NCBI GenBank assembly: GCA_963921795.1
Contig: OY997651.1
Span: forward strand, 54,812,489 to 54,876,488
Length of the DNA: 64,000 nt
Source: Nannobrachium achirus
Taxonomy: Eukaryota > Chordata > Actinopteri > Myctophiformes > Myctophidae
Reading direction: 5' to 3'
Of this stretch, positions 47,508 through 59,232 are shown in pieces; the stretch's first letter is position 1, and the number at the start of each line of letters is the position of its first letter. Below the pieces are notes generated by a model. That model saw only the letters and a program-made list of their open reading frames with translations, made no database searches and was not told where the DNA came from. Made by a program: the position numbers and the translations under genes.

Positions 47508-50221
47508 TTGTACTGCTTACAAATTATATCTTCATGACACGGGCCAACTCCATGGTCATATACAGAAAAACAAAAATTCAAGATATGACAAATTACATCA
47601 TTTTGACATTGATTCTGACTACTGATTATTCATCAGTTATTTTTGTTCACAGACTGACATCATTTGAACTTTATAATTCATTTAACAGCACAGTGTGACA
47701 TATCCCGGACGATAAAGGGTAACGGCACTTTCCACTAGGAATCCAATGCATCAAACCTATTGTCTTCTTGACAAGTTGCACGAAAATCCACATATTCTTG
47801 AGTTATTTTGTTCACAGACGCACACATACACCATGTTGCTGTCTTTTGAATTGGTAGTGAAATGCTCATACTTTAGTGAATAAAAACACTAGAGCTATAA
47901 AACGTGTTAACCACCAAGAGAAAATGTATCTGTTGAGTCATTCTGTAATGTTTATGTTTTTTAACAAATAAACAGTTCAAAAATAGTAGTGTTGTATGAA
48001 GTGATGAGCTTGTATATCTGCTATTTTTGAATAGCCAACCAATGTGCTAACACAGTACAGTATATCTCCTGGTTTTAATGGGTTAAACATCATTATGGGT
48101 GAAAACAGACAATATAATAACCAACATGAAACATTGAAGACTAGGCTGACATTCAGAGCCTGACCACAAAGGAAACAGCCTGTGTGTCAAACCACAGTCA
48201 CACAAACAGCCTCCATCACAGCGGAGCATTGATACTATTTTAGTTGAATGTGTCTGTTAATGCAGCCATGTGTTTCTCTGCATGCATGTGTCGCCAGACC
48301 AAAGCACAACCAGTCGTGCCAATAGGGCTGAGCCAGATTGGCAAGGCTGTTGTGTGTCGGGTCTTGGCTGTACAAACTACAGGGGCTACACATGCATGAA
48401 TTTGTATCGTATAGTAAGTAAGTTATTTCCATGGCCTCACAGACACCTATTCCCATAGCCTGGAGGGACGTTGGTTCTAAGATTAATTCACACAAATGAC
48501 ATAATTGTCATCATACTATGAATTGACAATGACAAATGTCAATTTATAGTCTCGATACATTTGTTTGTGAAGTGGAGATTTCCATCCCTCTTCATGGTCT
48601 GAAAATCTCTGTGTATGGGAATTTTACGTAAGAATAAGGTCATACAGCATTGTATGTGCAGTATAATCTGTTTGTGTGTGCAACTGTGCACGCACACGCA
48701 ATGATAAGGTACGGTATTACCACAAAATAGTACATAACCTAAATTAGTTAAGGAGAATGACAATGGTGATGAGCATAATAGGATGTAAATAAAGGAGACC
48801 AAACCAAGGACTGAGGAGCAAATTATTTCTGTATTGTGCAAGAATATTTACAATATTTACAAGGTAAAAAGACACAAAACAAATGTTGGTGTTGCAAAGA
48901 AAAAAAGGTGAAACAAACCCCCCAGCTATACAATACAGTACTGACTAATTGTTCAAAACCAAAAGCCTGCCTATCACTGCTCTATCCCTTATACCTGGTG
49001 TGTCTAACATTAATTCACCTACTGTACCTATACATGTTAACCTGGGGAGATTCTATAAATGTTTTCTAAATTCTCACAGTTTTCTGAAAAACCTATGATT
49101 CTATAGACGGGTTTCTGGTCCACGTTACACTGATAAAACTAGATGCGTGCGCAGGGTCCGTACCAAAATTAGCAACAGGTTTGGGGATTGGACGGAATTG
49201 ATTACATGATACTGTCAGTTAGTCTCAATGTTTGTAAACAAGAAGCCCGTCTATATCAGTGGTGCTCAAGCTCTTTCATGTCAAGAACCCCCAAAATGGT
49301 ATGTATTTGGCCGCCGAACCCCCATCACTTTTTATGTAAATACATCAAATAAAATCATGTACTGTTACTGTCATAAAATAAATCGTATATAATGTCATAA
49401 AAAAGTAAGTATATCATAGTATCCAGCAACAAACATTTACTCAATTACTGTACAGTTTGTTTTGAGGTATTATTATTCCAGGGTATTTCCAATACTTCTA
49501 CTCCACTACATCTCAGAGGCAAATATTACACGTTTACTCAACTACAATTGTTTGAAAACTTTAGTTAGCCTACAAGTTACTTTGTAGATTTTGATTATTA
49601 TTTCAATACCTACATTAACCACTATAGCGCTACATTATATACATTTCCAACACATAGCCAATCTACAAGCTCACTATGCGACGCCATGCAACGCATTGTG
49701 AGCTTTTTTTCAAGATATTGTTTATACATTTTATACATTATGAAATGAGACATTCTGCATAATCAGTACATTTTACTTTTGGTACTTTAAGTACATTTTT
49801 ATACCAATACTTTTGTACTTTTACTCAAGTAAAATTATAATGACCTTTTCTTGCAACAGAGTCGGTATTCAAAATGTGAATACCTTTTCCACCACTGCTT
49901 ACAGTGAGTTTGGCCTTTTTACAGTATCAACCTATACACTGCCAAGCCAGTCATTACATTGTATATTGCTATTTATACTTCTAAATCAAGCAGGAGCGCG
50001 TTGCCACATCAAGGGTGTTTAGACTCCATCGGGTTGAGTTCTTTCTATAAGCACTACAAAACCATGTGAACCCTAACATCCCAATTCCTGTGGGGCAACC
50101 ATTCGGTGAAAATAGAAGATCTACAAGCTCACAACATGTCCCAGTGCACTGTGTTGTGGTGGGAGTAGATTTGACTTCCTCCATGCTGTCTTCTCTTTAC
50201 CACCATGTTTTAATGACATCT
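47508..50221. other. Intergenic DNA between the relic and FCR2
   Basis: 47.5-48.25 kb repeats the upstream flank seen at 33.0-33.8 kb, and 48.7-49.0 kb is the receptor 3' flank. Palindrome copies lie at 47977-48033, 49655-49712 and 50109-50160. No separate gene is seen. Confidence 0.55.
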
Positions 50222-51315
50222 TCAGTCACAATCCTGGAACGAAAACAACAGCATGCAATGTAAAGAGGAGAGAGAAAAAACTACCTCAACCCCAGATGCA
50301 CAGAGAGTTGATAAGATCTTGCAGTTTGGTACAGTAATAGGCTACTGAAGTGAAGTCACAGCCCATAAAGGGGAAGCACATACAGTATGACATGCAGTGT
50401 TTCTGTGGTTGTTTCCAACAGTTTTTCTGCTGGGTTGCTCAATATTGTTTCATTTCACGCTAACAGTGTAATGATATGATAGTGCTTCATAATAACCCGC
50501 ACAAAAGTGTTTTAACAACAAAGTAACTGCATCTTAACTCCTTCACTGCTTGTCTGGATGTCCTATTATAGAATCTTACCGAGCCGACGGCTGATCCTGG
50601 TTTGACCTGAGAGTAGATGGTGTCTTCAGTTGTCTCTGGAGCTGCTGATTCAGAGAATGGAAAATAGTTCACAGAAAATATTAGCAGACATTATGCATTC
50701 GACAGTATGTTTATTCTCATTACTATAACTGTGATTAACTATTTAATTGTGGGACTTTTGGCCAGCTATTGACAAAAAAGAATAATAATAATAATAATAA
50801 TGTATGAATAATCAATAATGTCTTAGCCTTTTGTGCAAAATACACAATATTGAATATTTCACACTCGATTGTGTAATGATTGTGACAGGCCTATTCTCAG
50901 TCCGATCACCCAGATTACGCCTTCAAACACACAAGGCTGTAGTGTTACTGTACATGTCTGTCTTTTCAGAACTAGCTGTGTTTTCTTATTATGTTTCACT
51001 GGAACAGATGCATTATTGAGGAACAAATCCTATCATATTGTGTATTAACACTGTATGTGTGTACAGTAGGTACAGTATATAATGAATTTCTCCTACCTTT
51101 CTTTTTCTTGGCTTTGGCTTTGTATTGGTGGTTAACCTGGGCGTAAGTCACATCTGGGTCTCCTGCTCCTTACACAACACAACACAACACAACACAACAC
51201 AACACAACACAACTCAACACAACACAACACAACACATTGCATTTCAGAAGTGGCTCAACTTCCATTCCTATACACACTACCTGAGATCTGTTGGCGTGAT
51301 AGTATCATTTATATA

Positions 51316-51367
<52 letters not shown>

Positions 51368-52115
51368 TGTAAAGGAACAATGTATCCTACCTGTGGAGGA
51401 TCCAGGCTTCACTTCAGAATACAAAGAGCTCTCAAGTGGATCAGATTCAGCAGGCTTCTCTGTGAAGGAAACTCTCTATTAGGAACACTGTTTAAGCTAC
51501 TGTAGTTACCTGTACATATGATTGTACACTGTTAGTAACACCTTTATTTATGTTTAGCTCCCTAGATGTATATTGTTGCTGTCAGGTGGAAAGCCTGTTT
51601 TTCCAAAACTGTTAGTATTATCATACAAAACCACAACATGCTGCATTGCAATGTGGTGTGAGCTTGTAGATCTGCTATTTTCACTACTTTTGTGTGAAAC
51701 TCTTGATAAAAAAAAGTACAAGGTTTCTGACCAAGAGCAACGTTATGTTAAGTAGTTACCAAGCCAAATGATTGTACACTTTTAAGACGATAACAGCATG
51801 GCATAGCACACGGACTGTGTGATAGATTAAATACTGCATGAGTGACAACACAGAACACACAAACACACTCATACACAACCAATGTGGGCTCTGTTAAAAC
51901 AGACATTCTACAGGTCATCATTTAGCTCCACCATATGTTTTTGGTTTACTCACCCTTCTTTTTCTTGACCATGTTTTTTATTTCAATCTGTGAATATGTC
52001 ACATCATCGGACTCAGCTGCAGGCTCACCTGAGAGAAAGAACATTGTTTGTTTGATTGATTGTTTGTTTGATTGCTTGATTGATTGAAGTCCCATTCTCC
52101 TAACAGAAATGTCTG

Positions 52116-52202
<87 letters not shown>

Positions 52203-53497
52203 GATTGGATTAAAAGCTTACCATGCTGAAGTGGGGAGAGTCCATCTTCTGGATTTCCTCTGTGGTTGGTCCTCTGGTCTGATACAGAGTCCTGATTGGT
52301 TTTCTGGGACTTGGCAGATCTATTTCAAGATAAATATTGAATAGCAAACAGGATGTACATCGAGGCCTTGGTGCAAAAAGGGCGTAAGTGACATTCTCAA
52401 ATATTTTACAGGACAGCTTTCCATTGATTGTAATACTTTACGGTAATTAAAAACATTACAAAAATGTTTTTAAATATATTCATTGAAGCCTAATCTGTAT
52501 TAAAGTATAGATTGCTTAAACATATAGTTTTCAATTAAATAATTGCAATCAATGGAAAGCTGTCCTGTAAGATATTTGAGAATGTCACTTAGGCCCTTTT
52601 TGCTCCAAGCCCTCGACATGGTCAGGGTTAGGGTTAGAGACAATAGTTGGTTAGTTGACTAATGTTGTTTTACATTTTGTTGATAGGTCAATAGGTCCCC
52701 AGTTCCCAGATCATAAGCTAGCACAGATAGATATGAAGCTAGTGATCCATCAGCAGGTGGTAATGTTTTAACACACAAACCCACCAGTTTAGAATGTAGT
52801 AAGTAGCATAGAAATAATGCTCAGGCTGCTTTTTGTCCTGCATGGAAATCCTCGAATAGCAACAAACCACTCCGTTGCCATTGCAAAGCATTGTCAGAAT
52901 CTGCCTGCATAGTCAGAATCAAAGTTTGGTGTGACTGCACCAGTGTGAACACACCGTGATAGCAGTGCCCCTATGAATGAACTCCCTCATCACCTATTAG
53001 TATGTAGAGACTATCTGTAGAAAAATAACACTTCCAGTTGACTAAAGAGATTCTTCATATGGGACAGTTCCAGAAACAGAGAGCTGTACCTACCTGACAG
53101 AGCATGGATCTGTAATTTAAAAAAGAGCAAAATATGTTAGTGTTTTACGCTACAAACCAGTTCTTTGCTCTTCAGTGTCACAACATTTGTGATATCACTA
53201 TTTGTGTTGTTCTCACCTTTGGATGTTCTGTATCGACACAGCATGAGCAGAAGGATGGTCAGTAGAATCACAACCAGAAGTCCCACAATCAGCCCCACTG
53301 CAAGTGGAGGAATCTGTGCCACAGGTCCAGGCACTGAAGCTTCAGCAGATCCAGAGACAGAAGGCTGAGTAGATGTTGTCACTGAAGGTTGAGTAGATGT
53401 TGTCACTGAAGGTAGAGTAGGTCTTGTCACTGGAGGTTGAGGCGCTATGACACAGTATGACAGTAATGAAAATAGCATTTAGTATTATTTCCACGCG

Positions 53498-53562
<65 letters not shown>

Positions 53563-56071
53563 ATTTTTACAAAGTACTCACCAAGTGTGACTATTGTGAC
53601 TGCATCACTGTATTCTGTGTGGTGAGCCGGTTTCCCTCTCTCTCCGATGCACTTGTAGACTCCTCCTTCTGACACACTGATTGATCCATCAGGGTGTTGA
53701 ACAGCATCAACCGTGATCAGTGTGTTACCTTGGTACCGTTGGTAAAACCAAGTCCATCCAGATGAGCCCTCCTCCACAGAACAGCTCAGTGTAACACTGC
53801 CCCATAAAAGTAGGTCTGTTTGGTCGGCTTTCAGTGTGGGCATTGGTTTCTTACCTGTTGATCCGATTAGGAATACAAACTTTAAACAAGAACATCCACT
53901 TCCTGGAGAAAATATGTGGAATACAGCAGCTGAAAATTATACACTGAGCAGTATACCATGCACATTTTGACAATAAGATGGATATGTCAAAAGAAAATAG
54001 GATTAAAAATTAATAGGAGTACTGAAAATAAATATTTATAATTAAGAACTGCCTCTGATAAGTAATAACAACCAAATGGCCAATCACAGCTTGACAATTT
54101 CTATCTAACTCCTAAAAAAAAGCATGGAAACATACATTTGTCCGATATTTTTTCCCCTTAAAGAACAACTTTGTTTCCTTTTTATTTTATTTTTTTATTA
54201 TTTTTTTATTTTTTATTTTTTTTTACAACAAGTGTTCAAATTGTAGATTGTAATTAGAGAAAAGAAAGATGAGTGTAAAAAGTTTTCATTTACTGCTTTC
54301 TATCTTTTAGCAATTTTAGCTATTCTGATTTCAGTGGGCGGGGCATGGGTACAAGTGGCTAAATATGTTTTTTTTTAGACACAATTAGAGTTCTCAGCGG
54401 GCCTGAAAATGAAGGCCCAGGCCTAACTGGGCCCTAACTGGGCTGGCCCGATGCCCGACCAGGTCAGACTAATTAGCATACATTTTAGCCCCTACATGGC
54501 CCGAAAATGTCGGGTCGGCCGTGTCTGGTCGAGTAAAAGTAATATAATATAATACAAAAATATCCTTTCTTTTTTTCATTTAGCTAGAGGCCCTAGCGGC
54601 CCGATTAGCATACATTTTAGTAATCGCTCTCGTTTTGAGCGACCTGCCACACGCCTGTCAGCAGGTGTGTGACTGGCACCTGAGCATGGGACATGCAGAT
54701 CTGTTTGTGGTACCGTTGTGTAGCTTACAGTATGTCTGGCCTGTACATCTCTGGAAGAAAGCCTATGGTTCCTCAGTGGAGCAAGGGGTGAGAAACCAGT
54801 ATTATTGTGTTGTCTTCCTGGGACGGCCACTTGGCGGTCTGTCTTTGACTTCACCAGTCTCGCGGAACTTGATTCTAAGTTTGGAAATGGTACCAATAAT
54901 GCTGCCACTCCGAAACAGAACACCAGCTTCCACTTGACTAAAGTACGGTCCTTATCCTGAAGGGACAAACGTGGCATCTTTCCACAGTTTTGCTGCTTGG
55001 AGCATACACAGACAAGGTGCAGGACCCATGTTCCATGCCAGTCACACACCTGCAGACAGGTGTGTGCTGGCAGGTCGCTCAAAACTAGAGCAATTACTAC
55101 ATTTCTTAATGATGTTACATAATGGCATTGATGAAAAATGACTTACCTGATACAACCAAAGTGACTTTATTACTTTGTTTTGTAACCTGGGGATCCTTTA
55201 TGAGAGAACCAGTACACTGGTATTCACCACTGCGCCAGTCTTCTGGGTGTTGAATTTCAAATCTATCCAAACCAGAGTATGCGAAAGATGGACGGCCATC
55301 TTTGTCAAGTTTGTAATCCCAGTCAGTCGTCTCTCCCTCTCTCATGTCACATATGAATGTAACAGTCTCTCCAGGAAATATCTGGGATGAGTTGGGCTCC
55401 AGACTCAGAACAGCTTCTGGTCTCGCTACACAAACACATAAACAAAACACAAACACAAGTAGCCTAAAATAAAACCAAATGATACATTCTTCACTTTGAG
55501 ATTCTTTTTGAATGTAAAGTGTGTTGTAAATAAAATGCATTATTATTATTATTATTATACAAACTGACTCACTGTAGGCCACAGTATGTGTCACTAAATC
55601 ACAATAACAAGCAAGTTGAGTAGATGCATATAGTAAACTCACAGAAATATAATTATTTAATAATTGTGTGTATGAAATATGTGACAGGTGGAAATATGAT
55701 CTTGACTGAAATGAAGAGTTTAGATAGAAAATCAATCTTCACCTTGACCGTGTCCAAAGGAGAGGAAGATACTCAACACTGAAACATATGTGATATGATA
55801 TCAAGTTAAGCATAACTATCTGCATTTAATCATTCTTAATTAACACAATACCACCAACATACAGCTAGAGTATGGTAAATTGCCGGTATGTTAAATTGTC
55901 GGTATATTTAGCTGAGCCTCATTGACTTCCATTAGAAAATTAAGTTAAATATTTCAAAAAGCACAAATATGAGAAAAAATATAAATGTCATTTATGTTGC
56001 CAAATGGCAGCATGCATGCACAATTTGCACATTGTACTGTCATGTTCCTATGCAAACGTATAATTAAGTCC

Positions 56072-56109
<38 letters not shown>

Positions 56110-56232
56110 AATATTAAGTAATGTACAGTACTACAGCCACGTATTCCTTCATTGAAATTGGCAAAACTGATAAATACTCATAAATAGTGATATATACTCA
56201 CAGAGGAGCACACAAGGAAAGACGGGACCCAT
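50222..56232 (-). CDS. FCR2: intact two-Ig Fc-receptor-like inhibitory receptor
   Basis: Exons (minus strand, 5' to 3'): 56202-56232, 55743-55778, 55147-55425, 53582-53854, 53217-53444, 53094-53109, 52222-52319, 51954-52028, 51391-51459, 51097-51162, 50580-50644, and a probable last exon ending in TGA at 50222-50233. All have GT-AG borders and phases that join, giving about 415 aa. The start ATG has A at -3 and G at +4. Domains: signal peptide about 1-22 (MGPVFPCVLLLLSIFLSFG...); Ig domain D1 23-115 (Cys48-Cys93, Trp58); Ig D2 116-206 (Cys140-Cys184, GGVYKC); a stalk of repeated PSVTTSTQ; transmembrane about 255-276; tail with Tyr332 (VTYSQI), Tyr359 (SLYSEV), Tyr375 (VTYAQV) and Tyr401 (TIYSQV). 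The first three fit the ITIM consensus and the last fits an ITSM. In FCRL-type receptors such motifs recruit SH2 phosphatases, so an inhibitory leukocyte surface receptor is inferred. The ligand is unknown. The last exon is the least certain part. Confidence 0.85.
50580..52028 (-). CDS. FCR2 tail exons carrying three ITIMs and one ITSM
   Basis: Four short exons: 51954-52028 (DDVTYSQIEIKN, then KKKK), 51391-51459 (SSLYSEVKPGSS), 51097-51162 (DPDVTYAQVNHQ, then KKKK) and 50580-50644 (EDTIYSQVKPGS). They form an A-B-A-B pattern: the first and third end in a lysine run, the second and fourth end in VKPGS, which suggests duplication of a two-exon module. Three fit (S/I/V/L)xYxx(I/V/L), and TIYSQV fits TxYxx(V/I). 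The splice acceptor of 51097-51162 sits beside a (GTGTT)n tract. Confidence 0.8.
51171..51236 (+). repeat. (CAACA)n at the FCR2 exon 10 acceptor
   Basis: About 13 pentamers; on the gene strand it is (GTGTT)n and sits where the polypyrimidine tract of the exon 51097-51162 should be. Confidence 0.85.
51318..51363 (+). repeat. (TA)n microsatellite
   Basis: About 20 TA units in the FCR2 intron between exons 9 and 10. Confidence 0.85.
52108..52201 (+). repeat. (GATT)n in FCR2 intron 7
   Basis: About 23 copies of GATT between two tail exons, ending about 20 bp from the donor of exon 7. Confidence 0.88.
52360..52616. repeat. 257-bp foldback in FCR2 intron 7
   Basis: Arms of about 90 bp: GTGACATTCTCAAATATT and GACAGCTTTCCATTGATTG are repeated in inverted order around a 70-base A/T-rich centre. 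It lies about 40 bp upstream of the exon at 52222-52319, on the acceptor side of that intron. Confidence 0.65.
53217..53444 (-). CDS. FCR2 exon 5, stalk and transmembrane segment
   Basis: A 228-nt exon (76 codons). The first part is a Pro/Ser/Thr-rich stalk in which PSVTTSTQ is duplicated, making it 15 to 16 codons longer than in FCR3 and FCR4. The second part is a strongly hydrophobic helix (VGLIVGLLVVILLTILLLML) followed by the basic stop-transfer CRYRTSK. The TM half is almost identical in all copies. Confidence 0.85.
53497..53560 (+). repeat. (AC)n beside FCR2 D2 donor
   Basis: AC repeat in intron 4, about 20 bases from the splice donor of the D2 exon. Confidence 0.85.
53582..53854 (-). 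CDS. FCR2 exon 4, Ig domain D2
   Basis: A 273-nt phase 1-1 exon. It reads PTLKADQTDLLLWGSVTLSC, then SSGWTWFYQRYQGNT, then SISVSEGGVYKCIGERG, and ends at a GTGAGT donor. The cysteine pair, the Trp and the GVYKC motif are those of the membrane-proximal domain of fish FCRL-type receptors. It is one codon longer than the 270-nt form inferred for FCR3 and FCR4. An (AC)n microsatellite starts about 20 bases downstream of the donor. Confidence 0.85.
54617..55098. mobile_element. TIR element in FCR2 intron 3
   Basis: Inverted ends of about 75 bp: TAGTAATCGCTCTCGTTTTG at the left and AAACTAGAGCAATTACTA at the right, with CAGGTGTGTGACTGGCA inside each. The minus strand has a long frame without family resemblance. 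Confidence 0.55.
55147..55425 (-). CDS. FCR2 exon 3, Ig domain D1
   Basis: A 279-nt phase 1-1 exon coding 93 residues. It starts ARPEAVLSLEPNSSQIFPGE, has the B-strand cysteine in VTFICDMREG, a Trp ten residues later, and SGEYQC for the F-strand cysteine, then ends KVTLVVSG. Homologous exons are at 40568-40843 (FCR3) and 30404-30682 (FCR4). The long upstream reading frame beyond 55425 is intron. Confidence 0.85.
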
Positions 56233-56525
56233 CCTCTCCTGTGATGAACGACTCTGAAGAACCTTTCTATTTCCTTTCCAGAGAACTATCAGCTACTGCT
56301 GTGAGTTGAGCAAGATGAGCTCAGCATAATTATTTCAGCATTTCCAGTATTCATGTTCTTCCTTCCTCTTTTTGGAAGAGAAGCAGAGATAAAGATCTGA
56401 GTTCATTCATTGCTTAGAAGTAGAAATAAATGTCTTGCATACAAATTGTATCGTCCATGATGATGAGACACGGGCAACCACATGGTCACTCACAAATGAA
56501 TACGATAAAACAACCTCATGGCAGC

Positions 56526-56650
<125 letters not shown>

Positions 56651-56927
56651 TGTGGATTTGATGCACAACAAGTGTGTCGTCATACCCAGCTCCGAGAATG
56701 GATTATGATTGGTGTGTCAACATCTGTTGAGGTTGTCGTTTGCTTTGATTGGTCTACATTTCTTGGGACAGCTATCCATCCATCCAACCATCAGAGTTTC
56801 ACAGAGAATTGTGTGTGTATGTGTACGTGTGTGCACGTGCGTGCGTGAATATGTGCATTGGTGTGGAGGTGCATGTAAATATCGGCACATCAGAGTGGGA
56901 CAATGCAGTGAAGAATAATAACCAGTA

Positions 56928-57567
56928 AGACTCCCTAATCGGGAGATAAGCGACCGTCAGGTCGCAGCGTGATTTTAGGGCAAAATGTGTAGGAGTAGTG
57001 TCCAAAAATGTGTTTGAAGAAATTGGCCTGTTGGTGGCGCTATATGGGACAGATCCATATTGATGAGATGAGTGTAGACATACTGTGTACCGATTTGCGT
57101 GATTTTAGGGCAAAATCTGTAGGAGCAGTGTCTAAAAATTTGTTTTAAAAAATCGGCCTGAAGGTGGCGCTATATGGGACAGATCCATGTTGATGACATG
57201 AGTGTAGACATACTGTGTACCGATTTGCGTGATTTTAGGACAAAATGTGTAGGAGCAGTGTCCAAAAATGTGTTTTAAAAAATCGGCCTGAAGGTGGCGC
57301 TATATGGGACAGATCCATGTTGATGACATGAGTGTAGACATACTGTGTACCGATTTGCGTGATTTTTGGGCAAAAATTGTAGGAGCTGTGTCCAAAAATG
57401 TGTTTTGCAAGAATCGGCCTCATGGTGGCACTAGAAGAGGGTCATGTGTGAAATCATGGGTGGAGGTTGTGATTTGGCAGGCAAGGAGTATGTGTGCAAA
57501 ATTTGGCATGGATCGGGGCAACGGATGCGGAGATATGAGCAGGGCAAAAGTGTGACGCGTGACGTGT

Positions 57568-57598
<31 letters not shown>

Positions 57599-57656
57599 TG
57601 ACGGACAGACAGCTGGTCGAGGTTTTGACAGTAACTGCGACCTGACGGTCGCAATA
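56928..57656 (+). repeat. Composite repeat with 3' hairpin, copy with tandem core
   Basis: Same ends as copy 1, but the core is a tandem array of about four 122-bp units (56970-57430), each with GTGTAGACATACTGTGTACC and AAGGTGGCGCTATATGGGAC. A (GACA)n tract and the TGCGACCTGACGGTCGCA hairpin close the element. Confidence 0.65.
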
Positions 57657-58071
57657 AAAACAAAGCCCACAAACGGCTGGAGTGTGTGTCACAACCTTGT
57701 TGAGGAAGACAGATGTCACAGTACAACCACAGTGCTGTGTGTTTCATCACATTGCTAAACAGGAAACATGTTTCTCTTCTTCTGCTTCCCTCTACAAACC
57801 TACAGTATTCTATTAGCGATTAGCAACAAGTAAAACTATGTCAAATAAATAAATGGAGTTCAGGAGGGGGAGAAACACACTTTAACTCTGCCATGTCATT
57901 TACCTGGCCCCATTTATACTCTCACAAACCTCCCAGAATCCCCTATGCTTTTCGTATCCCTCCACCACCCCTTCACCACCACAACCCCCTTTCTCTCCCT
58001 CCCCTTCTCTCTCTTGCTCTCTTTCTCTCTCCCTCTCTCCCTTCCCTTTCTCAGGTTCCTGCTGGGGGGGT

Positions 58072-58290
58072 TCAGTCCACGCAGTTGTGGGCAATTCTTT
58101 TTTCCATGGGGCCACATGAACAACAGAAAATATTGTGTAGGGTCGGGCCAAAAGGCAGTTTTCCCTGCAAGATGTGCTCCCCGCAAACTAAACACATGGC
58201 TTTACCTCCGACTTCAGTAAATACATACTTAGCAGTAAAAGTTTTGTTGAAAACCCGGCATTCGGCATCGACTTTTCTTTTATTTGCCAC
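58072..58290 (-). pseudogene. N-terminal fragment of a hAT transposase (BED-type finger)
   Basis: The 72-codon frame begins MANKRKVDAECRVFNKTFTA and continues YVFTEVGGKAMCLVCGE, matching the start of the GTF2IRD2/ZBED-like hAT transposases common in fish. The cysteines of the finger are present but the rest is absent. The start side (58290-58585) contains GGCCCGGGGGCCG-rich terminal sequence typical of Charlie-like hAT ends. Confidence 0.6.
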
Positions 58291-58837
58291 ATTTAATGGG
58301 TAAGGTAAGGCAGGTCATATTGACATGTGACCAGTCTGACCACCTGCTTGTTATTGAGACAACGATCATATGATCTCACACACGTGCTGATGTACACATT
58401 GCGTCCATATGTACTGAATAAAAAACGTCAAAAATAAAAGCAATGCAGCTTTAGTCCATGCATGAGGTAAAATTAGAAAATGTGTTTATTTTGTAATTTG
58501 CCATTAAACTTACATGGGCTGGTCAGAGTGAACCAAAGGGCTGTATACGGCCCCCGGGCCGCACAATGCCCAGGTCTGCCCTGGAGGAACATTGGGTCTG
58601 AGATTAATTAACAAAAATGACATCATTGTCATCATACTATAAATTGATAATGAAAGAGGTCAGTTTATAACAGGCGTAGGCAACCTTAGGCACGGGCGCC
58701 AAATGGCACAGAGGATCACTGGCACACTGGCATGGGTCAGAGTGAGAGAGGTTTTTCTCTTTTTAAATTAAATAGTAAGTTAAATACATTATGCAATAAA
58801 TGTTATACATTCAGCAAAGCAAACTAAAATCTTTGAC

Positions 58838-59230
58838 TTTGGACTTCTCCAAGCTAGAAGAGCTGTGGCATTATGCTGGAAAAGTGTTGAAGCCCCAACA
58901 TTGAGGATGTGGCATAGGGAGCTCATGAACTCTACCGGGCTGGAGAGGCTAACCTATGTGGTTAGAGGTAGACAGAGTGACTTTAACCGGCTTTGGGAGA
59001 CGTATATGAACGCCATGGAAACAAGAACCTAAAGGAAATAATGATGTGTGGCTAAAGAGAAAGAGAGAACAGGAGGAGGAAAGGAAAAGAAAAGAGAGAG
59101 AGGAGGATGATGTGAACAATGTCATCATGTACAGGTGGTATGTGTATGTGAATGTGAGTGAATGTGTGTGATTTATACTGTATGTACTGTGTTGTGTGTA
59201 AAAGAAAAACAATAAAAATATATTTAAAAA
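58838..59230 (+). mobile_element. 3' end of a LINE (L1-like ORF2 C-terminus)
   Basis: Frame 58838-59032 reads ARRAVALCWKSVEAPTLRMW, then LERLTYVVRGRQ and FNRLWETYM before TAA, the pattern of the C-terminal end of fish L1-type ORF2. An A-rich tail with AATAAA follows (near 59205-59230). The body of the element is missing (5' truncation). Confidence 0.65.
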
Positions 59231-59232
59231 AA

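Noticed and set aside
54576-55082. 168-codon minus-strand frame
   Set aside because: It runs through the terminal inverted repeats of an intronic element and has no family resemblance.
57893-58303. 136-codon plus-strand frame rich in Pro, Leu and Ser
   Set aside because: It is the antisense of the hAT transposase fragment and a CT-rich tract.
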